From Branchiostoma lanceolatum (Eukaryota > Chordata > Leptocardii > Amphioxiformes > Branchiostomatidae): a DNA stretch of 64,000 nt. The first letter of the stretch is position 1. The number at the start of each line of letters is the position of its first letter. The notes beneath the pieces are model-generated. The model saw only the letters and a program-made list of their open reading frames with translations, had not been told where the DNA came from and searched no databases. Position numbers and translations under genes: made by a program. The stretch lies in contig NC_089729.1 of the NCBI RefSeq assembly GCF_035083965.1, forward strand, positions 565,501 through 629,500, given 5' to 3'. Of the stretch, positions 33,417 to 43,690 are shown in pieces.

Positions 33417-36400
33417 ATGGCGGTTCCTTCCATGGCACACTTCAAGGCCAAGCGGACCCAGGCCCTCCCCGATCGGAGTCTTTTCGGCACGACCTTAGAT
33501 TACGACACGAACTTGAAGAAAGCTCCGACCCCGGAGCTAGACCAGATCGGAGCCGATCTCTTACAACCCAACACCAAGTGGAAGGAACGCATGCAGGTGA
33601 CGGTACCCTTCGCCACGACTGTCAACGACCAGAAAAACTTGGCTACTCTGAGTTTGAAGCAGAACAACGTCCGGCAGCTAGCGGGTGACATCCGGGGACT
33701 GCGCGAACAGGCGCTGTACTTCCGCCCTGAACAAGTACTGGAACTACAAAACATCAGGAAAAACTTGACCAAGGTTTGCAGCGTTCTTATTTGCACTTCT
33801 CGTGCGTCCAAATGTCGTTCTATCCACTTACTTTGACACGTTTAGAATCTACATACGATCAAAATGTAAAGAAACATTAAGCTTGGATTACGATAACATT
33901 GCAGGCGACATTGAATGAAAGAAACGGATCATAAATTACCTGTCATTTGAAAGTTGCAAAAACGGTAATCCTGGAAAACAACTTTTGAAGCAGAACATCT
34001 CAATGGAAAAAAACGCGTGTCCGTATAAGTTCGCCTTTAATTTGTGTTGACAGAAATTTAATTCAACGGTAGATTTGTTCAATATTTGAGCTTTCGTGCA
34101 CAAAAAACATATTTTTTCTTACATGATATATGGCAAGATAAAACGAAAATGTCCTTTATTGAAAAAAATTGAAGATATGTTGTTTTTTTTCTTTAACGCC
34201 AAGGCGGCCGTGCGCGAAGAGCGAGAGAAGGAAGAACAGGCCTCCACCACATCCACCGGCCGGTACTACGCCGACATCAAACCCAGCTACCGCGACTTGG
34301 AACACAGCGACGCCGTCAACAACGTCGGCATAGGAAACACTGGGCAGTACGACTGGCACAGACAGGGACCCAAACGGGCCAAAGTGGCCCCGTACAAAGT
34401 GATCGGCGATGTCTTCCACACGGGAAACTTTACCACAAGCAGACATGTGGACAGAGGGTATGATATGCCTTCACAACTTAAAGCTTCTCAAATCAGGACT
34501 TCAGACTTGTCCATGTTGGAAAAGCCGAGGAAACAGAAGGTTGTAGAATCCAAGGTTCCCGCTAACATACGTCACACATACGGCGCCAAGATCACAAAGG
34601 AGGCCATGCAAGACGAAGAACTGAAATCAAAGGTATGGATAACTCTTTATAAAATAAACTTTATTGCAAAACCACGTCAGGCTAAAAGCAAAACAGTAAG
34701 CTATATACATTAATGTGTTAATTTTACCAATAGAACGTGTTCTATAGCTTTTTAGCGACAGCATAACTTGTCCTCGCATTTTTCTTTAGTGAAAAACTTA
34801 CCAAAATGACTTTCGCTAAGAATCCTCATAGCAATTTGCATATTTTTCGACTAATGAGAGCATGACTTAGAGACAATTTTTTGTAATGATGTTCTACAAC
34901 TCAGCCTGGACTTGTTGTCATGCCACCAGCAATTATCAATATTGTTTATTGATTATGAATCAATTATCTAATCAATACAGGTGCTGAGGGAGAGAAGAAA
35001 GAAGACTCCCAGACATACCGCCCTCCCACCCCTGAGGGATGACGTCACCGACCCTGTGTACAAGGACCTCAGTAATGTCATAAGGCTGGACGTCTTGCCG
35101 GGTAAGGGACATGTACACTGTATTCTGTCATCATCTTCTTTCATATACGGTAAATATTACCTTCGCGGGAAGGTTATGCAGAGGGTAGCGTTTGTGTGTA
35201 TGTGTGTGTGTAATTCTGAATGGAGTTTAAACTGTAAATGCCAACACAAAAATTGGACTTACCCAAATTTTCGACTGATCAGCTCCAGCCTTTGTCAAGG
35301 AGTGTGTAATTGACCAGCATAACTCAAGAAGGCTTGGATGGATTGTCTTGATATTTGGAAGGTGGGTAGGTCTTGGTGAGACCTAGAAGTGATTAGATTT
35401 TGGGTCGGCTAGCGGCTTCTTACGGTACTGCAGCGAAACTTCCTGTTTTGATATCTCGTGTTCTGGACATGCTATGGAACTGATTTTTGAGTGGTAGATA
35501 GATCTTTGGACAGAGGGGAAGTGGTATGGGGCCCCCTAGCAGCTTTTTTTTGAACTGCAGGAGCAGGTTTTGCTATCATAAAACCACTGCAAACATTTGT
35601 AATTGCAGTATACTGTTGTGTACTTGAAAGGCTGTTTCTCCCTCCTCCCAGGCGCGCCGTACCACACCAAGAGCGAGGTCGCCTCTCACTTCACCGCCGA
35701 CGTTCACAAGAACGCGCAGCGGGACGAGGACTACCTGAAGTATGGGCGCAAAACTGACTACTTAGGTGAGACGGCTCCGACTAAACATGCACAGAAAGAA
35801 CTAGTTACACGCACATACAATACATTAAAGCAAATTACGGCTTATATGACATTATATAATTGCCTAAACAGGACCCATTAGCTGACGTTACCATGAATCA
35901 TGGATATTGACGAGAGCAAGTGAGACATGTGTGCCTGAGAGTGTCTTTATAACACAGGTCACTTTATACTTGGGAAGGCCCTGAAATTGTAAAGCTTTCA
36001 ATATTCTTTCAAATGTCTTCAAAACTAAAAAGTCATAAGAATGTCTTCTACAACTAATCAATTAAGTTGACATTAGAACCTTAACTGTACATCAATACAA
36101 TTTGAAAAATCAGGCCTGCCACGTCATAGGTGACCAGTGTTAACAAAACATCTAACCAAGGATTTAACCCTGTTGCAGCAATAGTGTCCAGACTAACTTA
36201 ACCCCCACACACAAACAGTCACCACCACTTATGCTACGGTCCCAATTGCACTGGTGCCCGTTGGGGGTGTAGTCCCGGCCGGGCCCCGAAGCCACAATTT
36301 GTCCCGGTGGACTCCCAGTGTTCGCATGATTAGCTCACAGCGTCTATCCTTTACTGGGTCCCACATTGATTTTCAGTACAGGTTGAAATTATTGGGGGTC

Positions 36401-37920
36401 CCGGCCGGGCCCCAAAATAGCCCAGCTAGAGGTCACCCCGTAGAGGTCATGCCCGAAAATGAAAGAAAATAGCCGGTAAACTAGCCGGCCGGGCCCCTTT
36501 TTCCAATAGTGACCATAGCATAACTTAACCCCCACACAAACACACCCTACTAACCAGCGGCACTGATTCTCACCCCGCCTCTTCTTCTCCTGACAGGGAA
36601 GTGGTGCCAGGACAATGTGTACAGGGAGAACGTTATGAAGGCCTTTGACAAATGGATTCAGGAAAAAGCCGCCAAGAAACCGTAGAGATGGGAGGGACAG
36701 TAACACTTAAAGGTGCTGAGTGACGGAAGTAATGACTAAGAATTTAAAGAAAGACTGTCCAAATTGTCACTTGAAAGTTCATCTGTGTTGGTAGAAGTCG
36801 TTCTGAATCAAACTTAAACTGCAAATGGCCAAGTTGAACACAGTTATTGACAAAGACTGGAGCCGATCAGTCAGAAATTTGTGAGTCCCATTTTTGTGTT
36901 GGCAATTGTCAGTTCAACTTTGATTCAGACTGTCCCAATTTTATTGTAGATAGCTGTACAAGACATGGAGACTCCTAGGAGGATGTTTCACTGGCTTGTT
37001 TTGCTTGTAGGTGGCTGTAGTTTTATATATGCCTAGATACCGAGACCCCCTTCATAGTACGCTTTGCAAATCTAGATTCGCCTACATGTAGGTATGGGAT
37101 TGATCTGACTTTAAAAAAATAACTTCGGATCCGAATTCGACCATGCATACCAGGCTTCATGAATCGGGATGAATCCTGTGCCTGAGTGAACCCAGACTCG
37201 TGAAGCGTCGTATGAATGGGGTCTAACTGCAGTGAGAGCTAGGATCTAGGTTCTTCGATGCTTTATTTGCTATTGGGCCACACAAGACTGATTTCATAGA
37301 TGACATTCTCTTGAGAACCCAGATGTGACGGAGAGTGGAAAACACAAATTCAGCTTAATTCCAACTGGATATTTGACAACAAATACACTTATCTTTGAGA
37401 CAATTTCTTAATTCTGACATGTATTTTTTCATCTTCTATTGATTTTACTAGAAAAAGAGAGAGAGCAGCTTATAGACTGACACTGCATGACAGTAGCATT
37501 TTAATATAGACAGATTAAAAAATAGATAAGATCATTGCCATCTGTAAAATCAAGATTGTGTGGCCTGATACTAGTAAAAGTGGAAAGTCCTGCGGTTCAA
37601 AGATCGGACATAAAACGGCTATCTGACTTGTGTTTGCCCCAGGCCGGTGGTCAGAGTCTAACGTGTACCACCAGACCATGAAGAAGGTTTGGGACAGACA
37701 TCTGGCCGAGCAGCCCAAGTACCAGGCCAACCGGGAAATCGTGCCAAGGGAAAAACCCAAGCCCAAACCTCCGCCCAAGCCCAAACCCAAACCCAAGCCG
37801 AAAGCTCAAGACAACGGGAAGAAAGAAGAACCACCCCCACCCGCCGAGGCGCCTCCCCCACCCCCTCCTCAAGAGGAGGAAAACTTCTGGGACTTCTATG
37901 ACCAACCGTTAGATCTATAA
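33417..37920 (+). CDS. unrecognised multi-exon gene, long isoform with proline/lysine tail
   Basis: I do not recognise this protein. Exons 33417-33773, 34204-34632, 34981-35101, 35652-35765 and 37643-37920 are all GT-AG and phase-consistent, giving 432 aa. It starts MAVPSMAHFKAK, is hydrophilic and has no signal peptide, membrane span or catalytic motif that I can see. Features are a charged run EEREKEEQ early in exon 2, many short Tyr/Asp motifs (GQYDWHRQGP, RYYADIKPSY) and, in the last exon, a KPKP-rich stretch, a PPPP-rich stretch and the acidic end NFWDFYDQPLDL. Such low-complexity, Tyr/Pro/Lys-rich soluble proteins are common among axonemal and sperm proteins, but that is only a guess. 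It is divergent from TXN2 and followed by a 3' UTR of about 1.4 kb. Confidence 0.8.
35165..35560 (+). repeat. dispersed repeat (partner 48640-48890)
   Basis: CATAACTCAAGAAGGCTTGG, GGATTG and GGAAGGTGGGTAGGTCTTGG, then GATTTTGGG, GGTACTGCAGCGAAACTTCC and GGACATGCTATGG, recur in order at 48640-48890 with heavy divergence. This is an old repeat of unknown family. Confidence 0.55.
36232..36521. mobile_element. MITE with TATGCTAYGGTC ends
   Basis: It begins TATGCTACGGTCCCAATTG and ends CCAATAGTGACCATAGCATA, the inverse. The core holds several GGCCGGGCCCC blocks. About 290 bp. Relatives: 41900-42195 and the half copy 44985-45110. It lies 75 bp upstream of the short-isoform exon. Confidence 0.7.
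36597..36685 (+). CDS. alternative last exon of the 33.4-kb gene (short isoform)
   Basis: Acceptor TGACAG at 36591-36596; 89 nt, same entry phase as the exon at 37643, ending at TAG 36683-36685. Spliced from exon 4 (end 35765) it gives a 369-aa protein ending in QEKAAKKP. Its peptide KWCQDNVYRENVMKAFDKW aligns with RWSESNVYHQTMKKVWDRH of the downstream exon (shared W, NVY, MK, D), so the two are ancient duplicates. Because it carries a stop, the two last exons are mutually exclusive. The only poly(A)-like hexamer before the next exon is ATTAAA near 37511. Confidence 0.7.
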
Positions 37921-39281
37921 CTTACATCAGTCTACTCCAATTTAATTTCCTGGTTCTTAGAGTGAAAAAAGTAATGCTCGAGAATCAACATGAAAACAGT
38001 CTGAGGAGAAAGTCTGTACCTTGGTACACACAGAGTTTCAGGGTCAAGTTTGCCTCCCATCCCTTTGTTTCCATTTTGTTCTCTTGCATCAATTTTTAAG
38101 TAAAACCATACCAAGAACCAACAAATTAAATTGGTGTGGGCTGATCATACTATTCTTTAACCTCTTCACTGCTGAGGTAGCCCTTTGATGCCAATGTTGC
38201 ATTGCCTAAGCAGTTGGGCAACAGGGAGAAGGTTAAAGATAACAGCGGCAATAGTCTGGGACCCATGACAAGTTATGAAACATGAGGCTCTTATAACTCA
38301 ACCTGAAAGACATTTACCTGGCTGACGTTTTAGTAACTTCTCATCTTCTCAGGTTACAGAAACATCGGCCAGGTAAATTTCTTTTAGGTTGTACTTTAAG
38401 AACTTATTTACCTATGACCTACAGACCTGAAGAAGCTATTCACAGAAGCATGACATGTTAAGTACAGAAGTTAAGCTTCATGGCAGGCCTATAAACTTCT
38501 CAAACTCAGGATATCTTGTGCTCAAGGCTGGGCGGGCAATAAGGCACACTATGACCTAATACACAAGATAATAGTTCCTCAAGCAACTGGATACTAGATT
38601 TTGGAAACAGTCGGACGTTTCAGGTAGCATCTACTACCTTTAAATTTGTTGGTCACTGAGGAGAAGTACAATGTCATGTAGTGGATGGTATCTGAAACGT
38701 CTGAGTGACCATTTCCTAAACCTATCCAGTTGCTGGAGTACCTGTTACCTTGCGTATCTTATTACCTGAATGTCTAACCTAATCGACATATGACTTTATA
38801 ATGGTAAGGACCTTTCAGCATTACCAAGTACTGCAATCGTGCCACATGACAGACGGTGTTTATCACGTAGTCTTCCAATACACAGTGCCAACTGTTTACT
38901 ATGCAACTTTTATACAGAATCAAAGAATTTGGATGTAAGAATTTTGTACAGAGGATTTTTAAGAAACAATAGAATTCATTGGATTTATTCAAAGAAATAA
39001 TGGTCTAAATTAAGGGCAGCGTTTAAAATTTGCTGTGCAGGTAACATCAATATTGTGAAGCTAAGTTTAACAAAGTCTATCCAAGCACAGTGCTATTCAT
39101 ACATCTCTTGAGCAGTATATATATACATGTATCTTGCTGCTGCTAGAAAAATATGTAGACTATACATTATAGAGTATCTAATAATGCTGCTGTAGGTATC
39201 AATATATATGCTTTTGTATGTTTTGTTGTATATATCTATACTGTTGACAATATATATACTAATCTTAATATAGGATTTTTC

Positions 39282-39287
39282 AATAAA
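39282..39287 (+). terminator. polyadenylation signal of the 33.4-kb gene
   Basis: AATAAA at 39282-39287, the first canonical hexamer I see after the long-isoform stop at 37920. Its use is inferred. Confidence 0.5.
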
Positions 39288-40517
39288 AATGTTGAAGTTT
39301 ACAAAATTGTCTCTGTCAATCTCTCTTGGAGGGACTTTTTAGAAGCAATTTTGCAAATATACAAAACAGCGAGCAGATTACCCCTTAAGCTGCCAGGTTT
39401 TTTAGCCAAGTAAAAATCAAAAATGTTCGACCCCTGACCTTCCTCACGAAACCCGCGAAACACCCGGCGGCGCTAACTTCCCGGCTTCGCGCGCTACACG
39501 CACGCAAAGCTGTTTTGTTCTGGGGAATACCCTATCCCGGTTATAACCGGGTCCAGCACACAAGGCATATTTCTGTATCCCTAATTAAGTCGGGACTGGC
39601 AGCTTAAGGGTTTGGACTGAGCATTTGGGTTTGGACTATTGCTTCTATGCATCACATTCAAATTTTGTTTATTTTGAACTTTTTCCAATAAGTCTCGAAA
39701 TTTTCCTTAAAGATTTCGAGATTTTTTTGTACCTACTACAAAAATCTTCTTTTACATACAGGTACATTGTACTGCATGGATCACAAGTTTTCCCTTTTAT
39801 TTCCTTATGGTAAAAATAGATTTCATAGTGACTATCTGGCGCAAAGAGGGGATGGCATAGGTCTTATCCCCTCTTTTTACCATAAGGAGATTTGGATTTC
39901 ATAGAATCTCTCTGGCGAAAATATGGGATAAGACCATAACAATACCACTGTCCCCACAAATTTCTTTATCCAAGATTTAAGGCACGTATTCAATTCAGTA
40001 CTAAATAAAAGGGATAAATAATCAAGTCTAAATTTTTCGTGTAATACAGTCACGTGTTCCTCAGCCAATGACCAACAATCATAATCACGATCATAGAAGA
40101 ATCAAAATCAGTTTTGAGTTTCCTTCTTCAGTGAAACAAAGGTTGCCTCCACCTTTTGCATATGGTAAATGCATTTAAGTTTGCGTGGTTTTTATTCGCG
40201 CTAAAGGGAAAATGGAGTGTTTGCAGTATTTTTAAATTCACGGCAGCGCTACAGTCATACTGCTACAGCATTGGACAAAAATGTTCGTGGTGGATTTATG
40301 TTCGCGGTGAAAGGGTCGCCGCAAAAAACGCGAACATAGATCCACCGCGAACGTTTCTGCATTTACAGTTCTTGACACAACCAAAGACGGTGGCCATGTT
40401 CATCTCTCATGGTCCAATATCTAGATGTAATACTGAGTGCACGCGAGTCTATGGCCTGGTATATATACACCCTTTTCTAGCTCCAGTCTGCTCCTCTTGT
40501 AGCGTGGCTTGCCGAAT

Positions 40518-40735
40518 AGTCTGTTTTACGTTTTATAGAATAGGGATGGGCAATATGGGTGGTCTATTCTATGACACAAAATGGTGTAACACAATAACGA
40601 ATGAGCTAATCAAGCACCTGTTCCTTAGTAGATGCCAAAAATTGTCCCACTGTTCCGGGTGTGGAGCAAACCTTTTCTGTGGCCTCAGTGCAACTGGCAA
40701 TATTTTGAATAGGCCTTCATCACTGCTGGCATGCA
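40518..40735 (+). repeat. dispersed repeat, copy 1 (partner 45519-45695)
   Basis: Shares TTTTACGTTTT, GGTCTATTCTRTG, GGTGTAACACAATR, GAGCTAATCAAGCAC, CCGG/GGAGCAAAC and AATAGGCCTTCAT in order with 45519-45695. The two copies flank the GPCR gene in the same orientation. Confidence 0.65.
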
Positions 40736-41025
40736 TAGCAAACGATAGAAAGAAGTGCATGCTAGCTTGTTATGTTGTTTGATGCGTTCTTAACCTTCTC
40801 CCTGCTGCCTAACTCTGTAACCAATACACTGGGAATTGGGTGCTAAACGGCTACTTCAGTGTGCTAAACGTAAGGGTCTTATTACCGCTGACCTCTGAAA
40901 ATGCTTATCGCAAGCTTAAGCTTCACAGCGTACTTATACATTATTTTCGTTAACACCATTAGCTTTTGGTGTGTTTTAAGTCAGCTTAACGTAATAAGAC
41001 TTATTAAAAAAACCTGTCTGGTCTG

Positions 41026-41136
41026 GAAGCTTTTACCGCATGATGAATTATGTTGCTGGATCCAAAACAAAGTCATCAGGCGCGTGACACTGCGTGTTCC
41101 AGCTGTATTAAAGGTGGCCGGCAGTCCACCCAACTC
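41026..41136 (+). repeat. direct repeat, left copy (right copy 41485-41600)
   Basis: TTTTACCGCATGATGAATTA followed by TGTTGCTGGATCCAAAACAA, the GTGACACTG block and GGTGGCCGGCAGTCCA recur at 41485-41600. The two copies flank a SINE. Confidence 0.8.
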
Positions 41137-41164
41137 TGTTACGTGTAGAAAATGCCATGTAGAA

Positions 41165-41450
41165 CTTGCAGACTCGTCAGAAGATCGATTTCCGTGCTGT
41201 GAGCGTGACAGGCCCCCTGATTAGTCCCGTTGACGTTGTGCTCTCGGGAAAGGCACTTTACACGACTTCCCCCACTTCACTCAGGTGAAAATAGCTACCT
41301 AGCTTTGGTTAGGGACGTCCCTCGGATAGGACGTTAAATGGAGTATTTGAGGAAAGCAACACCTCGAGCAGTAAAGAACCCGCCACATTTATCGAAAACA
41401 GTAGCGGTTCTTCCCGGTCATGGTGAATGGATCAAACCTTACAGTCTGGA
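41165..41450 (+). mobile_element. SINE body (family A)
   Basis: TCGGGAAAGGCACTTTACAC, CTTCCCCCACTTCACTCAGG, CTACCTAGCTTTGGTTAGGG, GACGTCCCTCGGA, TTGAGGAAAGCAACACCTCG, AAAGAACCCGCCACA and GGTTCTTCCCGGT follow the family order. The tRNA head is eroded. Confidence 0.65.
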
Positions 41451-41484
41451 CCGGGTTGACATCTTGAAAAGGTGGTAGGAAGTT

Positions 41485-41600
41485 TTTACCGCATGATGAA
41501 TTATGTTGCTGGATCCAAAACAAAGACAGTTGGATAGGTGCGTGACACTGTGTGTTCCAGCTGTATTTTAAAAAGGTGGCCGGCAGTCCATCCAACTCTC
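41485..41600 (+). repeat. direct repeat, right copy
   Basis: Partner of 41026-41136, with an extra GTTGGATAG stretch and a few substitutions. Confidence 0.8.
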
Positions 41601-41654
41601 GAAAATAATTTCATCAGGTTGGTAGAATATAGGATATAGCACTCCAGTCAGAAG

Positions 41655-41700
41655 CTCTGAAGAAGGTGTCTGATAGACATCGAAACGTTAGCAGGTGAGA
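41655..41700 (+). repeat. dispersed hairpin motif (CTGAAGAAG-stem-CGAAAC)
   Basis: CTGAAGA at 41657-41663, then GGTGTC and GACATC pairing halves and CGAAACG at 41681-41687. Near copy of 19196-19245 in the opposite orientation. Confidence 0.55.
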
Positions 41701-41899
41701 ACTATACCTGGTTGTGTACAAAGAATCTCCTATATCCTAGTCCATCCAACTCTGTTCCGTCAAAAGGGAGCCCTTGTCGCTCCAGACGTCAGCTTGTTCC
41801 AATCCCTCTCATGAAAAAGAGACAGGCTATCACGACAAGACTGTTTGTCTGATAAGTTTGACTGCGTTCCTCTACCATTCTGTAGTCGATCGCGAAGGG

Positions 41900-42195
41900 A
41901 TCTTACGGTCACATGTGCACCGGTGCCCGCGGGATGTGTAGCGCCGGCCGGGCACCGAAGACACAAATTTGTCTCGGCGGACTGCGGGACACAGGAATGG
42001 TGCCTCTCGGTTTTCTCACGATGCCTATTTGTTACCAGTATTATACTCCGTATTATTCCAGGGGCCCGGTCGTGCCCCCCAAAATAGCCCGGTAGCCACA
42101 GGGTGTCCCACGGGGCCATGTTGGGGTCACGCCTGAAAGTGAAAAAAAGAGCCCGTAAACTACCCGGCAGGGCCCCTTTTTCCAACTGAGACGGC
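41900..42195. mobile_element. MITE related to 36232-36521
   Basis: TTACGGTCACATGTGCACCG at the left, GGCCCGGTCGTGCCCCCCAA in the middle and GGGCCCCTTTTTCCAACTGA at the right follow the same block order as 36232-36521. Confidence 0.6.
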
Positions 42196-43453
42196 AGTAC
42201 ATGTGTATGAGGAGGCACGCAGGTCTCGAGCCACACACCACTAATTTAGCCTCCTTCGCAGACTTCTTGGAACGGCGGCGTATATATTTGTGGTGGTGGG
42301 GGGGGGGGGGGGGAGTTACGCGAGTTCTTACACGGGCCAAGGTTCTCTAATGCCGGCTTAGGGACTTTCGCCGCCGAGGGAGTTATGTCGCCGAGGGACG
42401 ACCGCCTTACCATCCATAATTAAAGGACTTACCATCTATAAAGGACTTATAGATCAGAGCTCATAAGTTGCTTTCGGTGTGCTTCGAATCAGCCTAAAGA
42501 AGACAGAATGTGGTCATAAACCTGTCAGGAAGATTTTACAATATGCTTTTATCATAATGATTTCTTAGCCGGATTAAAAAAGGCAACTGGCAATGTGCGT
42601 GCAACTACATAGATCATGACAGAGCATTATCCTTGATGTTCAGCCAAGAGATTTCTTCTCACTGGTCTGTAGGGGACCTGGTTACTTCAGCCATTGACTT
42701 ATTTCAAGTCTTGTCATGAAAAATAATTTTACTGTTTGTCTGTAAAGTTTCAAAGCGTGCGTCTATAGCTTTGCAGCTGGATTAAGGAGACATGCACCCT
42801 TGTCAACTAACTCAAGATTGGAGGGCGTTCAGCCTACGATGTTTCGTGAGTAGGTCATTTCATATCGCTTGGCCCATTGATTACCGTAGGCTGTTCAGTT
42901 TCAAACAGTGATTCTATTTTATTTACTTATCTTATCAACTTTTTATCAACTTATGTTTTGAATTATGCTTCTTATAGGCCACATGTGGTCTTTTGTGCAT
43001 TTAGCCCTCATGGGCAGGAATATGCAATAAAGACTATTATCAAAGACTATTATTTATTGGTTAAGCATGCACATGCCAGGGTTGCCCAACAAAATTGCTG
43101 TTTCAACTATTCAGATATGATGTCACTGTTGGAGAATTGACTTCTTAGAATTACATGTTTTTTCTGAAAGTATTCTCTAAGGGTTTGGGTGGACTTGGTG
43201 ACTTGATATAGGCAGGAAATGCAAGGATACAGTCACTGTTGCATTTGCTGTACAATTTAATGTGTAGATGTTGTCACTGTACATGGTGTAAGTCTAAAAC
43301 TACTACAAGCAACATTATTTGTCACATAATAAGTATGCCATAAACTTGCATGCAGTGTTATTAAACTGCAATTGTCTTTTAAAGAGTAGTTTTGATACAT
43401 TTGAAATTCTACTGGTTTGTTCACAACATATTACATGATATATCATCCTTGAT

Positions 43454-43459
43454 TTTATT
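43454..43459 (-). terminator. polyadenylation signal of the GPCR gene
   Basis: TTTATT on the plus strand (AATAAA on the minus), about 232 bases after the GPCR stop. Inferred. Confidence 0.4.
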
Positions 43460-43690
43460 AACAACGCATCATGAAAGCAGAAAAATATTTACAGAAGAAA
43501 AGGCAACTATATGATATCAATAGATCCAGAGGATTTGACAATTTTAGAAACTCCTTATTTGTTTGTTTCCAAAAAGCGATTTTGTTGACATCAAAATATA
43601 GTTGTCACACAAATCAATAAACAGCTCATATAAATTATAATGTACAATTTTTGGGAAGCATTCCTTCGGGATAATGATCTTATACTTAGT

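Larger units (their letters stand above)
39306..43690. other. intergenic, repeats only
   Basis: Contains an inverted repeat (about 39803-39890, CCTTATGGTAAAAA and its inverse), a dispersed repeat (40518-40735), a SINE flanked by direct repeats (41026-41600), a hairpin motif (41655-41700) and a MITE (41900-42195). A poly-G run lies at about 42297-42313. 42400-43450 is AT-rich with nothing recognised. Confidence 0.55.

Noticed and set aside
40156-40782. 208-residue plus-strand frame
   Set aside because: Overlaps a dispersed repeat (40518-40735). No recognisable domain, no codon bias, no splice context.
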